64,000 bases of DNA from Neelides folsomi (taxonomy: Eukaryota > Arthropoda > Collembola > Neelipleona > Neelidae). This document shows positions 27,501-42,500 of this stretch, piece after piece. The stretch's first letter is position 1, and each line of letters opens with the position of its first letter. A model generated the notes under the pieces. That model did no database searches, had not been told where the DNA came from, and saw only the letters and a list, made by a program, of their open reading frames with translations. The DNA lies in contig JAQGBZ010000337.1 of assembly GCA_034687125.1 (NCBI GenBank), forward strand, positions 1 to 64,000. The letters run 5' to 3'. A program made the position numbers and the translations under genes.

Positions 27501-30500
27501 TCCATCATGGATGCTGAATATTTAGTTTTTTGATAAGTATACAACCTGGGCGCAATGGAGTCGATAGGGGAAAATTACAGTTTTGGGTCCGATAACTCTT
27601 GTGGAGATAAGGGAGAGCGGAGAGTGTTATGTTCTTCGCGGCTAATTAAATTTCACTCCTCAAAAGATCGATATGGGTTTCTGGGATTGGAATCCTTCCA
27701 TAAGTGCAGGGCCATTCAAACACATTCACTTCCCGTCTATCACTCACGGTGATTCAGCTCGCTGACTGGAACGTACGTTAATGGGCAAATGAAGGTGTTA
27801 AATTTGAAATAGTTAATTACAAATTCTCTCAATCTCCTATTAATTACGAGCCAAAGTAGAGTATAAAGTTTATATGGTAAGGCTTCTTGGGTCGCGTTAT
27901 CACGCTCGTGAATGAGAGACATTATGGCTCGGCTTAATTCCCAAATATCATGTTCTCCTCGCATCAGTCCTGAGAGAAACTCTCTTGTAAGATTTATTCC
28001 ACGAGAAAATTTGAGGTTTATGAGAAGAAATTACAGATTTTCCGCCCAAAAATAAGAAATGTAAAGTAGGGGGAAGTTCATGAGGTCCGGATATCATGTA
28101 AGAGAATTTATTCTTGCGTGTGTTTTAGTTTTCTGAGAACTGGCTTTGTATCTTCTTTACCTGCAAGCCCAACCAAAAGTCGTTTCATTTTAAAGGTCAT
28201 TATCAATCATTTTAATTTACTTAAGAGAAATATGGCCCATTTATCATTATACACTGTTTTGAGGAGATAAAAATTGTCGAGATTATAATAATATAACCAG
28301 CCATTTATATACCCAGCTCACTTTTCAATTTTGATAAACACATCTCACGTGTTTAATCTTCATTTCTCAGAATATTCTAATAACAACTTTTAGTAATGGT
28401 TGATATAATGACTTTAAGGATTTGGACACATTCTATTGACATTTTTATATTTGTTTCTCAAGGAGTGTCGAGGATGTCGTGTGGAGTTATTAGAATCAGA
28501 GAGATAAATAGTTTGTCCTAAATCTGAAAAAAGCTAATAACCATGCGAGAGAAACATGCTTTACAATTAGTAATGGAGAGCTCTTGGGACATCGCGGACC
28601 ATTAGGCCCTAACTTGGTTTTTCGTTTTGAAAGGTGGGGGAAGGTAGGGAAATGTGATTAGCTGAGGAAGGCAATTAATTTCTTTTTGAGAAAGATCAAT
28701 TCTCACCCTCTCATGGTGCGAGGAGGGATAGACAGTCAGTTATTTCTTGCGGTGCAACTAAAATTTGCATTTCAATGACCGATTTTGCATATGATGTGTA
28801 TGTAGGTACAAAAGGTCCTCCTCTTCATTCCCCATTCAAGTGCATGAGCCGGAGAACGAGGCTTTACAAAATTGGACGTGAGTTCAGGGAACGCTTGAAC
28901 GGTAGGTCAGTTAGTTTCAACTCGGCCGTTGGGCCGAGATTTCACATAATAGGAAATATATTTCTTTTTCATGCCATACCATTAAATGTGCAAGGGAAAT
29001 GAGTCGTTGTCTCTAATGTTCCTTCTCATCTCTCTCCTCTCTACTCCACTTTACTCTTTCTCTGGTGAAGATGAGGAGAGGAAACGGAGGCGTTCCCCTC
29101 GTTCATTGCAAAAGATAAATGGTGGTCCGGGAGTTGCAATCCTCCTTTTTCTCCTTCCTTTGTTTCCTTTATGCACAAACGACAAACAGTAATTTGGACA
29201 GGAGTTTTGAACGAGGAAACTTCAATTTATTTGATTTGGCTGTCAAAGTGGACCGGACCTCTGGAAATTATAGGGAAGCGAATCAAGTAGAGATACACAC
29301 ACACATACAAGGAAGTGTATCAAGAATTAAATGCTAGATATGAGACCGAGGATGTATGACGTGAATGGTGGTGGTTCACGTATGGGAAATGAACATTTTA
29401 ATCATAAAAACCAAATGCAGCTCTTGATTGCACTGGGTAGGAAGGAGTGTGAAGGATTAAGGCGTTCCCTTCGACTTTGTCATGAGAATCGGAACGTTCA
29501 CCATCGTTGGCGACCCTTGGGATGCACGAGCGAAAAGAGAACTTTCATGTCTACGAGTGGTTGACCGGGGTTATAGAAAAATTCCCTTGATTACTGTAAT
29601 TAACTATTGAGGAGATAATGGGGAAGGAACTTGTAATTTGTATTGTTCCTCCGTTCCTCCTTCTCTTGAGGTGGCTGGATCGGTTAAGGAGCAATCCCAA
29701 CCTCCTCCTCTCTCTACCTTGTGGATGTGAATAGCCTCAGAAATTCGTATTCTAAAGTGGAGTTCCACTTCGATTCGAACAATCCCATTGGGGATTGCCT
29801 TTACTCCCTCGAAGATGCGGATGGGGCTGAGAAGCTTTGGATTCATTTGAATCCTCCATGAACGAATTGAACCTCAGGAGTTGATAATATGGGGAGGGGA
29901 AGAGAGCCCGAATTCAAATTGTACACATTCAACCTCACTCTATTTACGACTTTGAATACATATTTCCGAACAGCTTGGAAGGAAAGGAGGAGGAAAGTAA
30001 TTTAACTATATAAATAAGAATCCAAACTTTATAGGATCTTTCAAAGGAATAAAGTTTAAAGGAGGACAATGCACGGAGGTAAATGCATAGCAATCATAGG
30101 AATTGAGTTTTAAGGCTGATGAGGACTTCTTTCATGAGAGAAAATTACGCAATCTGGGCTCCTGTGTTGAATTCATGGCGACGTTTTCCAAAGTTCCCTA
30201 AAGACTCGAATGAAGTTAATGGTCTTGTCTCGAAGCTTGTAGACAATTTTCTTTCATAAGGAGAACTCGGCGAATTAATGATTTGAGTAGAGAGAGATTA
30301 ACGAGTTTTTCTTCATGTGACTCATTTAGTAAGTAGCTTACAAGTTGAAGAAATTAATAAGAACTAACGTTCGAGATGGAAATTGGAAATGAAGTTCCAA
30401 TTAATTCTGCAGATTTAACGAGATTAGGAGTGAACTATTTATTTAAAGTTTTATTGTGTTTTTATTCCTTGTAAACTCTTTATTTGCAATGTGTGTGAGT

Positions 30501-33500
30501 ATGACTACTAGATAGAAGTAGGATTCTTCAACCTGACGTGTTGTTATTCGATGAGAATATAATAGTTTAAAACTCGTGACCCTGTTGAGGGATTTTTCCA
30601 CTGACCTGGGAGACTCATATTACTCTCATTCAACCGCGATTATTTTCCCTACTTGCTTGAGCTTTTTTCTTTAATATTGTCGCAAAATATTTTTGGTGTA
30701 TTCCGTGAGTGTAAATTGAGAGACGATGAGTCGTGGTTTTACGATTTCCCATTCTTTCTATTTTATGCCATTAAATGGGTTAGTTTATATTCAATATTTC
30801 ATGTTTAGTAATTGCCAAATCTCTCATTATAGTTTATCGAATGGATGCTTTATCTCTCATTATAATACGTCCACGGGTCATGAGGATTATAATTGATAAT
30901 CATAAATAATTTAAATGTAAAGGAGTTACAAAGCTCATTTTTACAAGTGTAGATTTAATGAGCTCTTCTAAGTACCTTGTTTGTTGAAAATGAGTTTCGA
31001 GTGGGGGGGGAGTTGCCCATGCAATAAATGATTTTTAGCAAACCTCGAGGGCACCGATGCATTTTTAGTTTGGAAAACTTAATTGAAACTAATTTAATTA
31101 TTTTTATCAATAATTAATGTGGAAAAAACTATTTTTGTGAATAACTTTATGGGCTAATAATTTATAACATACTTCAACGCTCGTTTTATATCATTTTCCT
31201 CTTGTTTATTCTTTCATTCGATAGTTATATAATTATAGTTATATGAGGAGACGTGAAGTGCTTTGCTCTCATGGTAAGGTTCAAGATGCATTTCTGTATA
31301 CACATACACATTTGATTAAACATTTCCAAGGTTGAAAAGAAGTGGAGCAGTTGAAATGTACATGTATAGTCATGTAATATCAAATAGCATATCGGATAAA
31401 TAAATGCTCCCGAGCATGAGTCAGATTCGAACAGGAGGATGGAGATTATTTTATATGAGGGAAGAAGACCCAATAGTGGTATATTCTAAACGCTTTATCA
31501 CTTTCGTCTGTTACGACTGTATGAGTTTAATGTCATGTATGAAGAAGTACCGTGGTTCTTAGAAGTCCTATGTGTATTGGGTTGGCTCTCAACGGTTATG
31601 TCCCTCATAAGTTTACTCTGTAGGTTGTTCTGGAGTCACATTCATTTTCTAAATAGCATTCATAGCTCACTCGAGATGTTGATGATGTGAAAAGTTTTAA
31701 TGGGGTGGATCTTGGGAAGGAGGACGAGGAAACTTTTTGATTGTAATTCCTCCTTGGAGAGATGGAGGTTTCCCTTCGACAGGTCTTGGGAAATTGAGGA
31801 AGATGAGGAGTCTGAGAAGGATTGGAAATCAGGCTCCATTATTATCCTCTTCACACAAAATAATCATGGCAGGTTCGATGGGGCTGAAAATTTCTTGGAA
31901 GAACTTCCAACTCCTTCCCTCATTCTTTCCTCCTAATGAAAAGTGACGGAGGTTCGAGAATATTCTTACAATCCAATCATGCCCGCTCCACGGACCATTA
32001 TTTCCAGTCCCCCATTATCCAACAGAGATTTTCATCCTAAGAGATGAGACCGTTTTGCAATTTTGTACAATTTGATCCTTCTTACCCTCAAATAACCCTA
32101 TACATAAAATATGGCTCCTACTTACCCAACTTTTATCAAAGTGATTCCATTTTTCAAGGCTTAAATATTCTAATCCTATCTTGGCATGCATGAAGTTTTT
32201 TTCTAAGCTTTTGCATGTATTCAATGCATCAGCATGGGAGGGTATAAAATTAGCTTTCATAAATACTCTCATACATAGTAAATTGAGCAAAGATGTTTTA
32301 ATGAAGGATATAAGTAGGATAGAAAGGGCAATTAGGTAAAATGCTTACTTATAATAGATATGAGTTTGTTGGATGTTTAGGAATAGTAAGTTATAGAACT
32401 CGAGAACCTCTAGATCCTTTACATAAAATTTTTAAATTGATATACATTTATGTATATTTAAACTCCCTTCCTTTTTGCGACAGCCGTTTATGGCATTGGA
32501 TCGAGAATGGGAGAGAAAATTGAAAAGTTGGGAAAGAGGGTTAAAGCGATGAAGTTGACATGAGTGGTTGAAGGAACTCTTGAACCGACATGAATTTCAT
32601 TTCCTTTACAGATTTATAATGTGGAAACGTCTGTTTTCGGTCTTTTAATGAGGACTTTGAGAGGTTTGAGAATATTTGGGTATGGACGAGGAGCGGAGAA
32701 TGAAGATTCCGATTCAATGACCTTCTCTGATTACTTTTACTTTAACTTGGATTTTATGGCATATGGGTTCACTTCCTCCTCTTCAATCTGGCGTCTGCTA
32801 ATTTTATCCCGATCATCTGCACACATTCCCTTCCTCACTCTCCCCGTTTCGTCGGAGGAGCTGATGAACCAAACCGGGTAAATAAATACTGTCGTGGATC
32901 TTCGCCCTCATTCACCACATTCACATGTGATCCCAACATTCTCGGAGGAACATTACTTGGAGAGAGGAGGGTGAGGAAGAAAAGATTCGGAGGAGTCGTA
33001 AGGAACTCAACTCCATTACACACTCCGTTCAATAACATTCCCTTTATCCAACTCTGGAATTCATCTTCTGTCTCAGTGTTGAGGGAGATTTGGAGAAGGC
33101 GAAGAGAGTTATTGCAATTTCCCATTTATTCTCCTTTTCTTTATAAATTCGAAACAATGAATAATTCATGGATAGAAGATATGTATGTATTAAAGATGGG
33201 GGGATATACGAAACGGCACCTCGTTTTTTTTCTTTTCTTTCATACATACAAATACATGTTAAGAGAACCCAAATGTTAGTTCTTTGGTATGAAATGTGTC
33301 GGGCAATGTTTTTGCTTCATCTTCATGCATCGTTTCCTGGCTTCACTCGGACTCTCATGAGTGGAAAAGTGTATCTTCAATCTTAATCACTGATTTCAAT
33401 TTAAAACCTCCCCTTTCTTCCCTTGTTGTGAAATAAATGGAAAAAAATGAGAGTTGGAAAAGAGTCGGAGATGTGTGTGCGGGTCTATCAATTGCATGAG

Positions 33501-36500
33501 GACTGACCGAGAGAGGTTCGTTAAATTCGAATTTTCTTTTCTAAATGTCTCTTAATGAATAGAGAATTGAATGGGGAATTTGGATCGCTAACTGAGTGAG
33601 GAATGACTCTGGAATTCAATTTCATTTGAGTAGATTAATTATCCAATAGTATGAGGTCTGCTCCTTCCTCGTCCGCATACACACATTTAAAGTTATATTG
33701 CAATCAGGATCTGGAATGAACATTGGATGGCATAAGAATTGGAGTAGATGGGTTGCAGAGCTCCTATTATTAGAATTTAATTTTCATAAGAGGATATGTG
33801 TAGAGGTCTTTGTTGGCAATTTATTATCAAGGGTCGGTCCGGTTGATCCAAATATTTTTTACCAGGAAGTTCAAATGTATTAGGCTCATTGGAGAATTGA
33901 TGCTGTGTAGAACATAACATGGAGAGATGTTGATGGTGATCATAGGGAATTCTGCCGTGCATCGAGAGAAGTTATCAACCCCAATAATGCAATGAGAGTC
34001 GTTCGAAGCTCCCATTTAGAATATAAATAGATGGACGCTGAAGCTCAATGGAGGAGAGAATGAAAAATATAGGAGCTCTGACTGAGACACCGGGAACACA
34101 TATTTCTCTTATTTATTATTACGATTATTCCCAACCCTCCTATTGTGGCTGACTTTTATGCTTCCCTACCTCCTCTGCTTCATTCGACCAAGAGATTTAT
34201 CTCTCGCTCCCACATCGAACTCACTCTCGATAATAGAGCCCCAGACTTTTTTTACTCATTCAATGAGATCCTTTAGTCATGTATATCACCCCATTTTCCT
34301 AACAGAACTTTAATCCAGTTTTTTAATATAAAAATTTTCCTCCCTATTCCCCTCTTCTGTAATTTTAAACTGTATTTGGTTTTGAAATCCTCATTTTTTC
34401 TCCCATACTCACAACTTGGATTTACCTCTTTATTCTAAACTCATATGCATCACATGTAATGTTCAGTTTGTGCTAGATTCATAATGGCACTTTGGGAATT
34501 ATAATCGTTGAGTGGTGAACGGATGATTAATAGAAGAATTTACAATACCTCCTTCTGCTAGCTCTGCAGTTTCTCTACTTTCAAGCTTATGAGATTCTCC
34601 TTGCTTCCCAATGCTATTTCAATCTTTTAATGGGTTTAAAAGTTTCCATGAGACGTTCATCTTGAAGAGCTCGCGAACTTTTTTTTGTATCTCATTACAT
34701 TAAGTCTATGGAGAATTTAAAGAGATAAAGGATTTAGGTCGAAAAAGTGTGTTTGCACTCTGCTATGTTCACCATACATGATCATGCAACGATTTGGCTA
34801 TATTGTGGCATGGGGATACCGAGAGTGTGGATTAGAATGTAATTACAGCCGATGTGTCCTTCCAGTCTAATGGAGTGAATAAATATCTTTTCGTGTTTTT
34901 CGTTTGGGATTGATGTGGGTCTGTGATGATGTGAGGTCATTAATGAAATTGTAAGACCGATGGCTCAACACTTTTTCACGCTTTGTAAATTTGTAAGTTC
35001 ATTTCTCTTTCTCACCGTTCGGCCCGACAATTGAGGAATTTCGTTCAAATCTGTCTCGAGTGTTAATTTCATACTGTCGCTCTCTTGAGGTTCATTTCAT
35101 TTGTACATTCTGAGGTTTGATGAGAGACGGAGGGAATGTTACATAAACAATGTTTTAGAAGGGGGCCTAATAAAAGCAATAAAAATAAATTGCAGAGCGA
35201 AGGTTTCCTTGCGGGCGTCTCTAAATTCCCTCATACTCCTTCTTCACATTTCATCTTTGAAGTGATTTTTTGGGATGCCCTACAACAAGTGATGTATAAA
35301 TGCAAATGTGAGGTTGCTCTCAAATTGAAAAAAAAGACAGAAGGTGGGAATGGGAACCATCTTGTATCTCCCCCATTTGACTCTTTCCGGATGTTATGCA
35401 TAACATTAAGTTTTGGCATATTCTTATAAATATAAAGGTGCCATGAGGGAGTTGGCGGAGAGGAAAAAATGTGTGAATCCACGTACACGAGGTTTTCTAT
35501 TTCTTGACGTCGAGAGTGCAAATGTACTTGGGTTGAAAATGAGTTTTGCTCATCTGTGTCTTCTCATTGTCACTGGGTCTTGGTATCTTCCATTGAGAGG
35601 TTGTTGTGGTGATGGGTCCGGCTGAGGGCCAACTCCCTAACTCACTCCCAAAAACCCTTCTTCAGCATGGAGGTGACGTTCTAATCTCTTGGCAATTCTG
35701 CCGCCAATAAATATGTTCAAGACTCAAGGCGCACATTGAGCCCGCTCCATTCCCCCTTCCAAGATCCGAAGGAGGATCTATACTGAATAGTTTAAAATCT
35801 AAATTGGACTCCAAATGGCAAACAAGAGATAAATCTCAAAGAGACATTGGGAGGATTCTCTATACCTTGATGCTCTGTTTTGCTCCTTGTCTTATATATA
35901 TATCCGATTTTGTGACTAATGCATGAGTGGGGAAGTATAGGCAATACATGTGTTTGTTGGGATATTGAATGGTACTTATAGTTAGCTGGCTGAGAGCCAG
36001 GTCCTCGTTTGAACTCCTCATTGAGGAATCTTGGGAGCGGAGGAGATGGGAAAGAGATAGCTAAAAAGACGGGCATTTTAGGGGACGATATGAAGGGGAC
36101 GATGTCTTACGATGCTTTAATTTATTTATTTACCTCAAGAACCCAATTTATTTTCACTCTGACTGAATAAGGCCATTCTCCGCACTTCCCTCACTATCTC
36201 TAATTGCGAAATACGAAAATAGCATGGTTGAGGGAGCATCAAAGACTGGAGGGGAAGAAGTGGAGAGGGAAGCTCAACATTCGAAAAGTTATCTTTTGAT
36301 TTATGGTTCGTAATTAGAGAGCGGGTGATTTTGTTGGATTTATGCATCCTCCCCTTACTCCTTGTTTGTCGCTCTTCTCCTGGCAGGCCCGAATGTGTGA
36401 ACGACTTATTTTTAAATGAAGTCTCCATGTGGGGGCAGAGAGAATTGGCAAAAATTTTCTTGTATTTATATACAAACGGGTATCCATATAGGTACGCCCT

Positions 36501-39500
36501 TTACCATACATACGACCGTGTAGCTCTTCACACGAACATTCAACCGCGGGATGAGGGAAACATTAAGGAATCTGCGAGGATGAAGAACCTTGGTTTTGGC
36601 ACGTGCATCTTAAAATTCGGCGACTTCTGTTGAAGTTCCTTCCATTGAACTTCCCTTGCCACTACGAGAAGAACTTGTGTTTTTCAAGGGGACGTGGCGA
36701 AATTGAGATCCTTATCTCTTGTATACTGCCATGTCATGAATATCTTTCCACTGTCAATCATCCTCATGGAATTGAACTACGAAAACCTCGAGTACTTCCA
36801 ATTTAAATATACCCATGCATAATTTTTAAAATTTTACATTATGAGAAGGTTTAGGATTTTTTAAGTTTTTACTTTTCTCATATAAAAATGTTTTGAGTTG
36901 TTGAAGTTTCTTGTGAGAAGTTGTTGAATAATGGAGATCTTGAAATTATTTCACTAAATATTTCTAATTAATTTCATGTTGAGGGATAGGGAGATAACCG
37001 CGTGCGAGTGTCACATTCCTCTAATGTTGATTTAATATCGTGACATTTTTCGTCCCGCCCTTTGCTATCATTGAAAGTGAGATTAAAATGAGTCGGTTGT
37101 TTATAGAGAGCATTGAACAACCTTTCACGTATTCAGTATTATTAGACAGAGAGAGGCTCTCATCAAGTTAATCACATTTTAACTCTCGACTTTTCTCTCT
37201 CTTTACTCAAAAAGGTCGAGATTAGAGAAATTGCGCCGTTGACTCCTAATACTCTTAATCTTCCCTTTGCGGTACATGGAGTCGTACGAGACCCGCTGTT
37301 ATATTTATACATGTAGTATACCATACTTATGAGTATGTTACAATTTTACACAAATACATTCACTCGGACGAGTTGAATGTCTATTTATCTCTTAATGAAT
37401 ATGTTCTAGATTTATTTTCCAAATAGCCTCAATATGTGCATACTCACGGAGAAATAAATAAATACAATGTTTAACATTGCGAACCACAGACTACATGCAT
37501 TACTGAATGAACATGCTTCATGCAAATGCATATTGGCTCTGGCATATTAGTGGTTCTTTATGAACGACCACGTTACAATAATACTGTATTTATGGAATGA
37601 TGGGGAATTAAATATATATATCTTTTGAGCTGCTTGGATGGCTGGTTTACTATTCCAGATTGGAGAGACTTCTAGTTTTTAATCAAATATTTAATCACAT
37701 TTACTACCATGTACGTCTCGCAAGATGTGAAATGTATATTAAAGGGTGACCTGAGCGCATAAACTGTTTTTTCGTTCGTTCATTTCCCTCGCCCTCAAAT
37801 TGGGAGTTTGTGTAAGATGAGAGGAAATTTATTCCGAGCGGATTAGAATAATAATTTGGGGGAGTGTATTGGGAACTTATGGGGATCTCACGGAGGGATG
37901 GCTGGAGGAATTACTGGGTTGTTTATATGGGAAGGATGATGATCAATGACCATCCTTATCTCCCTTCTCCCCTCAATTGGCAGGGAAATGGGAAAGATGA
38001 ATAGATGGAAGGAAATGAATCTGGGATGAAATCTGAGAGGAAGTAATAAAGGGATGGCGCGATGGCGTGACTTTGATGATAAAATAATGAGGAACCTCAT
38101 CTTAAAACTTCTTGAAAAAGAAACAGTGATCGAGGGAGACCTTTTGCTCCTTGGTAAATAAACAAGTTTAGGATTGGAATAGCTAGGACTTTCTTCTGTA
38201 TTATTATTTTGCTGGCTCATCAAGGAGATGATGAAGTTCCTTCCCAAACGTCAAAGGCAGAGATTAGAATGGGGAAGGAGAAAAAATAAGCAGATTTATG
38301 GTCTATGCACTATAAACATTGTCTCATCAAGAAATAGATTGATATCGTGTTCTTTTTGAATTAAATAATCTATTTCATTCAAGAGATTGAAGAGCAAACA
38401 AGTTCATGTTTGAGGTTGTGGAGTTGAATCATGTTTTGAATTTCCCTTCTTCTATTGTACATTATAGGAATTGGAGAAGAATTAATAAATCATAGTTAAT
38501 ACGGGGTTTTTACATGCCCTTGATGGCAAAGTTTACAAATATTCATTCAGTTATGTTTGAAGAAATATCAATTCCTTATCATTTTGGAAAATGAATAGAA
38601 TTTCAAAGTTCTAAAAGTGTGTCTTTTTAACTTTTACTCGTCAAGTACAAATATTTACAATGGCGCTGTCGACAATGATAAGGATTCTTTTTCCGCTCTC
38701 TTAATGTACAACCATGGTGTCTTTTATATTTAGTAAAGTATGATGTCATGAAGAGAGAGAGAAAGAAGTACAAATGGTACGTAGAGGGCATTTACCATTT
38801 CTTATTATTATCCCTATACAATTTTGCCTTTACGAGTCTCTCGAACTCCACGAGTCATTTTGAAAGAGATTTAAGAAAAACCTCTCGGCACCCTCTTGTA
38901 AGGTTACGAATGAAAATTATCTATCAAATTCTCGATGTGATTGGGTGGAAAAGCAATTAACTAACAAACTACATATGTGTTTATTTTTCCTTCAAAACTA
39001 CTTTACTGATCTCTTTAAAGTTAGATAATGCTCTATCAGCCATGGTCTTCTTAATGGCGTTAATTTGCGAGGAAGGAATCGAGTAATATATAATAATACG
39101 TAATAATAATAATAAAGTGAAGTGAATGTACTCTTTGGAGTAAATAATAATGATGATGAGTCTGAGTCTATTCATTTATATTTAATAACTCAGCATTATT
39201 ATAAAGAATTCCTCATGGGGTGCAAATGGGGAATAATTATTATTGAGGAGGGATGTAAGGCCTCTGTAATTAAATTCTTCTTATTCTCCATCTCACACTT
39301 TCTTGGAAAGTATGATGATGAGCATTGAGTTTCATACGATTTGAGCAAAACCTTCTTACACAAGGTGGATTTGAATATATATGAAAATTCACATAATTAC
39401 TATAATCTCCTGCTTCATTACATAAATTACTTCTGTTCGAGTTAAGATATTCTTGAGGGAATGGCTAGAGACTTCTTTGTACAATTATGCACAGTGCGTG

Positions 39501-42500
39501 GAGTAGAAGAACCTTCATTCGGTTGGATAAAAAAAATTATAAAATATGAGCAAAAGAAGATGAATACATAGTCTGGGAAGATGAATATAAGAAGTATGAA
39601 TAGGGGGATTTGGTAATTTCCAAGCTCTGGTTCATCAATTAATCCAAGCTTAAAAATGAAATTGTTCTCTTTCCCCGTTATTTAACTTCCCACCGGTTTT
39701 TCACAAGGACTTTGGTCTTCTTCGTGACTCGATAATGATGAAAAGAGTTAAGCTGGAGGAGGATTTCTTCGTCTTAGGACCATCTTTAAACTCTTTGTGA
39801 AGCCCTTAAAGGAAAAAAAAGTATCAAGTTAAGAGTATACGCACTAACATATACCTTGTGTGTAAGTAGAGTTTTAACATGTATACTGTTTTATAGCTTG
39901 CACAGAGTTCTTCCTATGATTTCACATAGTGAAAAAAAGTCTTTTTACGATTACTGCTCTGCTTCTTTTTTTGTTAGGAAAAGGAGGAATTGAGGTTCAG
40001 TCCTTTTATTTTATTTTATACTTCTTCCTTATGAGCTCTCCATTTAAAAACTTGTGGAATTGTGGAGTTTTCCCATTCTGTAGATGAGTTGAGAATGCAG
40101 TAAAGCCTTCATCATTCTCCTCCAGTTAAATTACAAAGGGCGCGCGAAGAGCAATACAGCGAGAAAAGTTTCCGAGTCCAAGTACTCAATTTTAACGACA
40201 CATGGAATCTTCATCTGTTACAATTTACTCTCTATTTACCTAGTTTTTATAACATGCTTCGATTCCATTTGTTATGTAGACGAGTTGGTGAGTTGAGAAA
40301 TTTCTTTATATGGAGGTGTGATGATGCCGGTGGAGGTTGGAATTGAACCCTGTTAAGGGATCCTCAGACCCAAACATTCCACTTCATGATTATTGTTTTC
40401 CTTCCAACATTGGAGGAGATCTCATGAGGTTCTGGCTCTGGAAGTCTCGTCTGTGTGTAAACTTCTCCTCTCTCCAGCTCCTTTGTCCTCTGCCGATGAA
40501 ATTGAATTGAATTGAATTAAATTATCGTTCCTCACAATCTCATGGGAAAAAGGCGTCTATTCCTCCCAGTGATCGCAGACTTGCATGTAAACAGATGTTT
40601 GTACACAGTGAAGAAGTCTTGAAGAATCTGTTAATAAATACATACTAGACGAGGAAGAGGTTTTTAGCATGCTTGCCTTTAAAAGTCAATGTGTTTTAAT
40701 GCCACTGCTACATTTGTTACTTCAATGAAACCATGTATTTAGCATGCTCATTGTTCCTCAGAGTAAAAATTCATGTGAAAATAGGAGAGGAATACATTTG
40801 CCTATTTGCACACATAAGGATAAGGAGGTCATTAAAGCCGCCTTATTTGCATACTCCAAGAGAGTGTCGTAATTTATGACACGGTGATGATAATTAAATC
40901 ATAAACATCACAAATTAATGCATGGTTTTTAAATGAAATAGGATTTCACTTTTTTCTCAAGGACTTTTCAACGAATGGGTCCTTGTCGTAGGGTTGTTGA
41001 AGCGAGGAAATTGGGACTAAAGAGTTCACTTTTACTTTTTCTCACTTGTAATGGTTTAAAGGACGAAGGAATAATTTGGGGGAGAAAGATAACGTTATTG
41101 TGAATGAACAAATGAATCATAAATAACATCGAGTTTGCAGTTCAATTTCTGCAGGCTCATCGTCCATCGAGGTAAATTGTTGAAGTAAATGGGATTTGGA
41201 ATATTGCGAGTCGCGTATTATAATTGTTAAAAGGATAAAATTTCAAAAGAGCCTCCTTTGTCTGCACCAGCTTGCTCAATGCTCCTGCATTATAATAAAT
41301 TGGGAATGAATTATGACGACGAATTTCATCCTCATCTGCTCTCCGCTCGTCCTTTTTTGTCATTGCAGGAGATCGTTAGGGGATTTAGGGACTCTCCTTG
41401 CAAGAATTAATTTACGCCCAAGATGGGACTTGCTGTACTTATGCAAACAAGTGTTTTTGCCAGTCTTTTTAATTCACTTTGGACTCCAACCATTCCATCA
41501 CTTCTTATTTGTGAAGGGCTGTGAGGGATGAAGGAATGAATAGCCAATGAATCAATGTCCATTCAATGTTACACTTTCTTCTCAAAACTCATTCGAGAGA
41601 TGAAAGATTTAATCCATCATTAGCTGACTGAGACTCGTTTTTATATAGGGGAAACTATGGTTCATATCTTCATATATTATTACTCATGTTCAAAACGCAA
41701 ACACATAAATATGCAAGTGGAGTATATGACACAGATACATGTTCCACATGCTTGATGCATATTTTGATGCCTTTGGGAAGAATACTACAACCAATGTTAT
41801 AATTACATAGAACATATTAGGTTCATATAATACAGGTAGAGCTTGGTCTTTTACATATCATACTTTCCGCTCATATAGGCTTGCGATTAAATAGCACATT
41901 TTCATTGTGAATCCCTGGCAGTTTGATCCACACGTGTGATTCTTTTATATCTGAATGGAGTGCATAATGTGAAGTACGTGTGAAACGAGTCGTGTAGTTT
42001 TCATCCATATTTTATGAGTAGGGCCCTCCTTGTGTTTTGAGCTTATAGGCAAAGTGGCTGTGTAATGTAAAGAGTAATGGTTTTGAAGCTCGTGAGATCG
42101 GAAGGTTCTTTATAAATCTAATGTACGAATTATCCATTTTTTGCTCATTGAGTGCGAAAGAAAGCGATCAGAAAGAGATTTGAGAATTTTAGCGTGGTGA
42201 TACGACGACCGGCTCTCTCAAACTCGTTGATGAGTCGTCGGAATATTTAGTAAAAATAAAATGGAACACTCCTTTATTTTTACCCCTTTAAGGCTTTCTC
42301 TCATTTGAAGGAAACTGGTTGACTCTCCGAAGAGATTTCTCTCCTGTCTCTCTCATTAGCCATTTGCTCTCCTCACTCTGATTACCTTTTATTTCCCAGG
42401 TGAGTTGTGGAGACTTTTCTTCCCATCGCCCTCATCATCATTACCCAAAATCCATTACGCGCGTCGTCTTCATTGTCATTCCTATCATCCATATGTGGCT

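Noticed and set aside
36387..36490. Possible nested exon in intron 2 (TCTCCTGGCAG acceptor, TAG|GTACGC donor)
   Set aside because: The roughly 34-residue peptide matches nothing I know, the opposite strand is equally open and no partner exon was found.
41157..41363. Minus-strand 68-codon frame in intron 2 with protein-like composition
   Set aside because: No recognisable domain and no supporting splice partners; likely chance.
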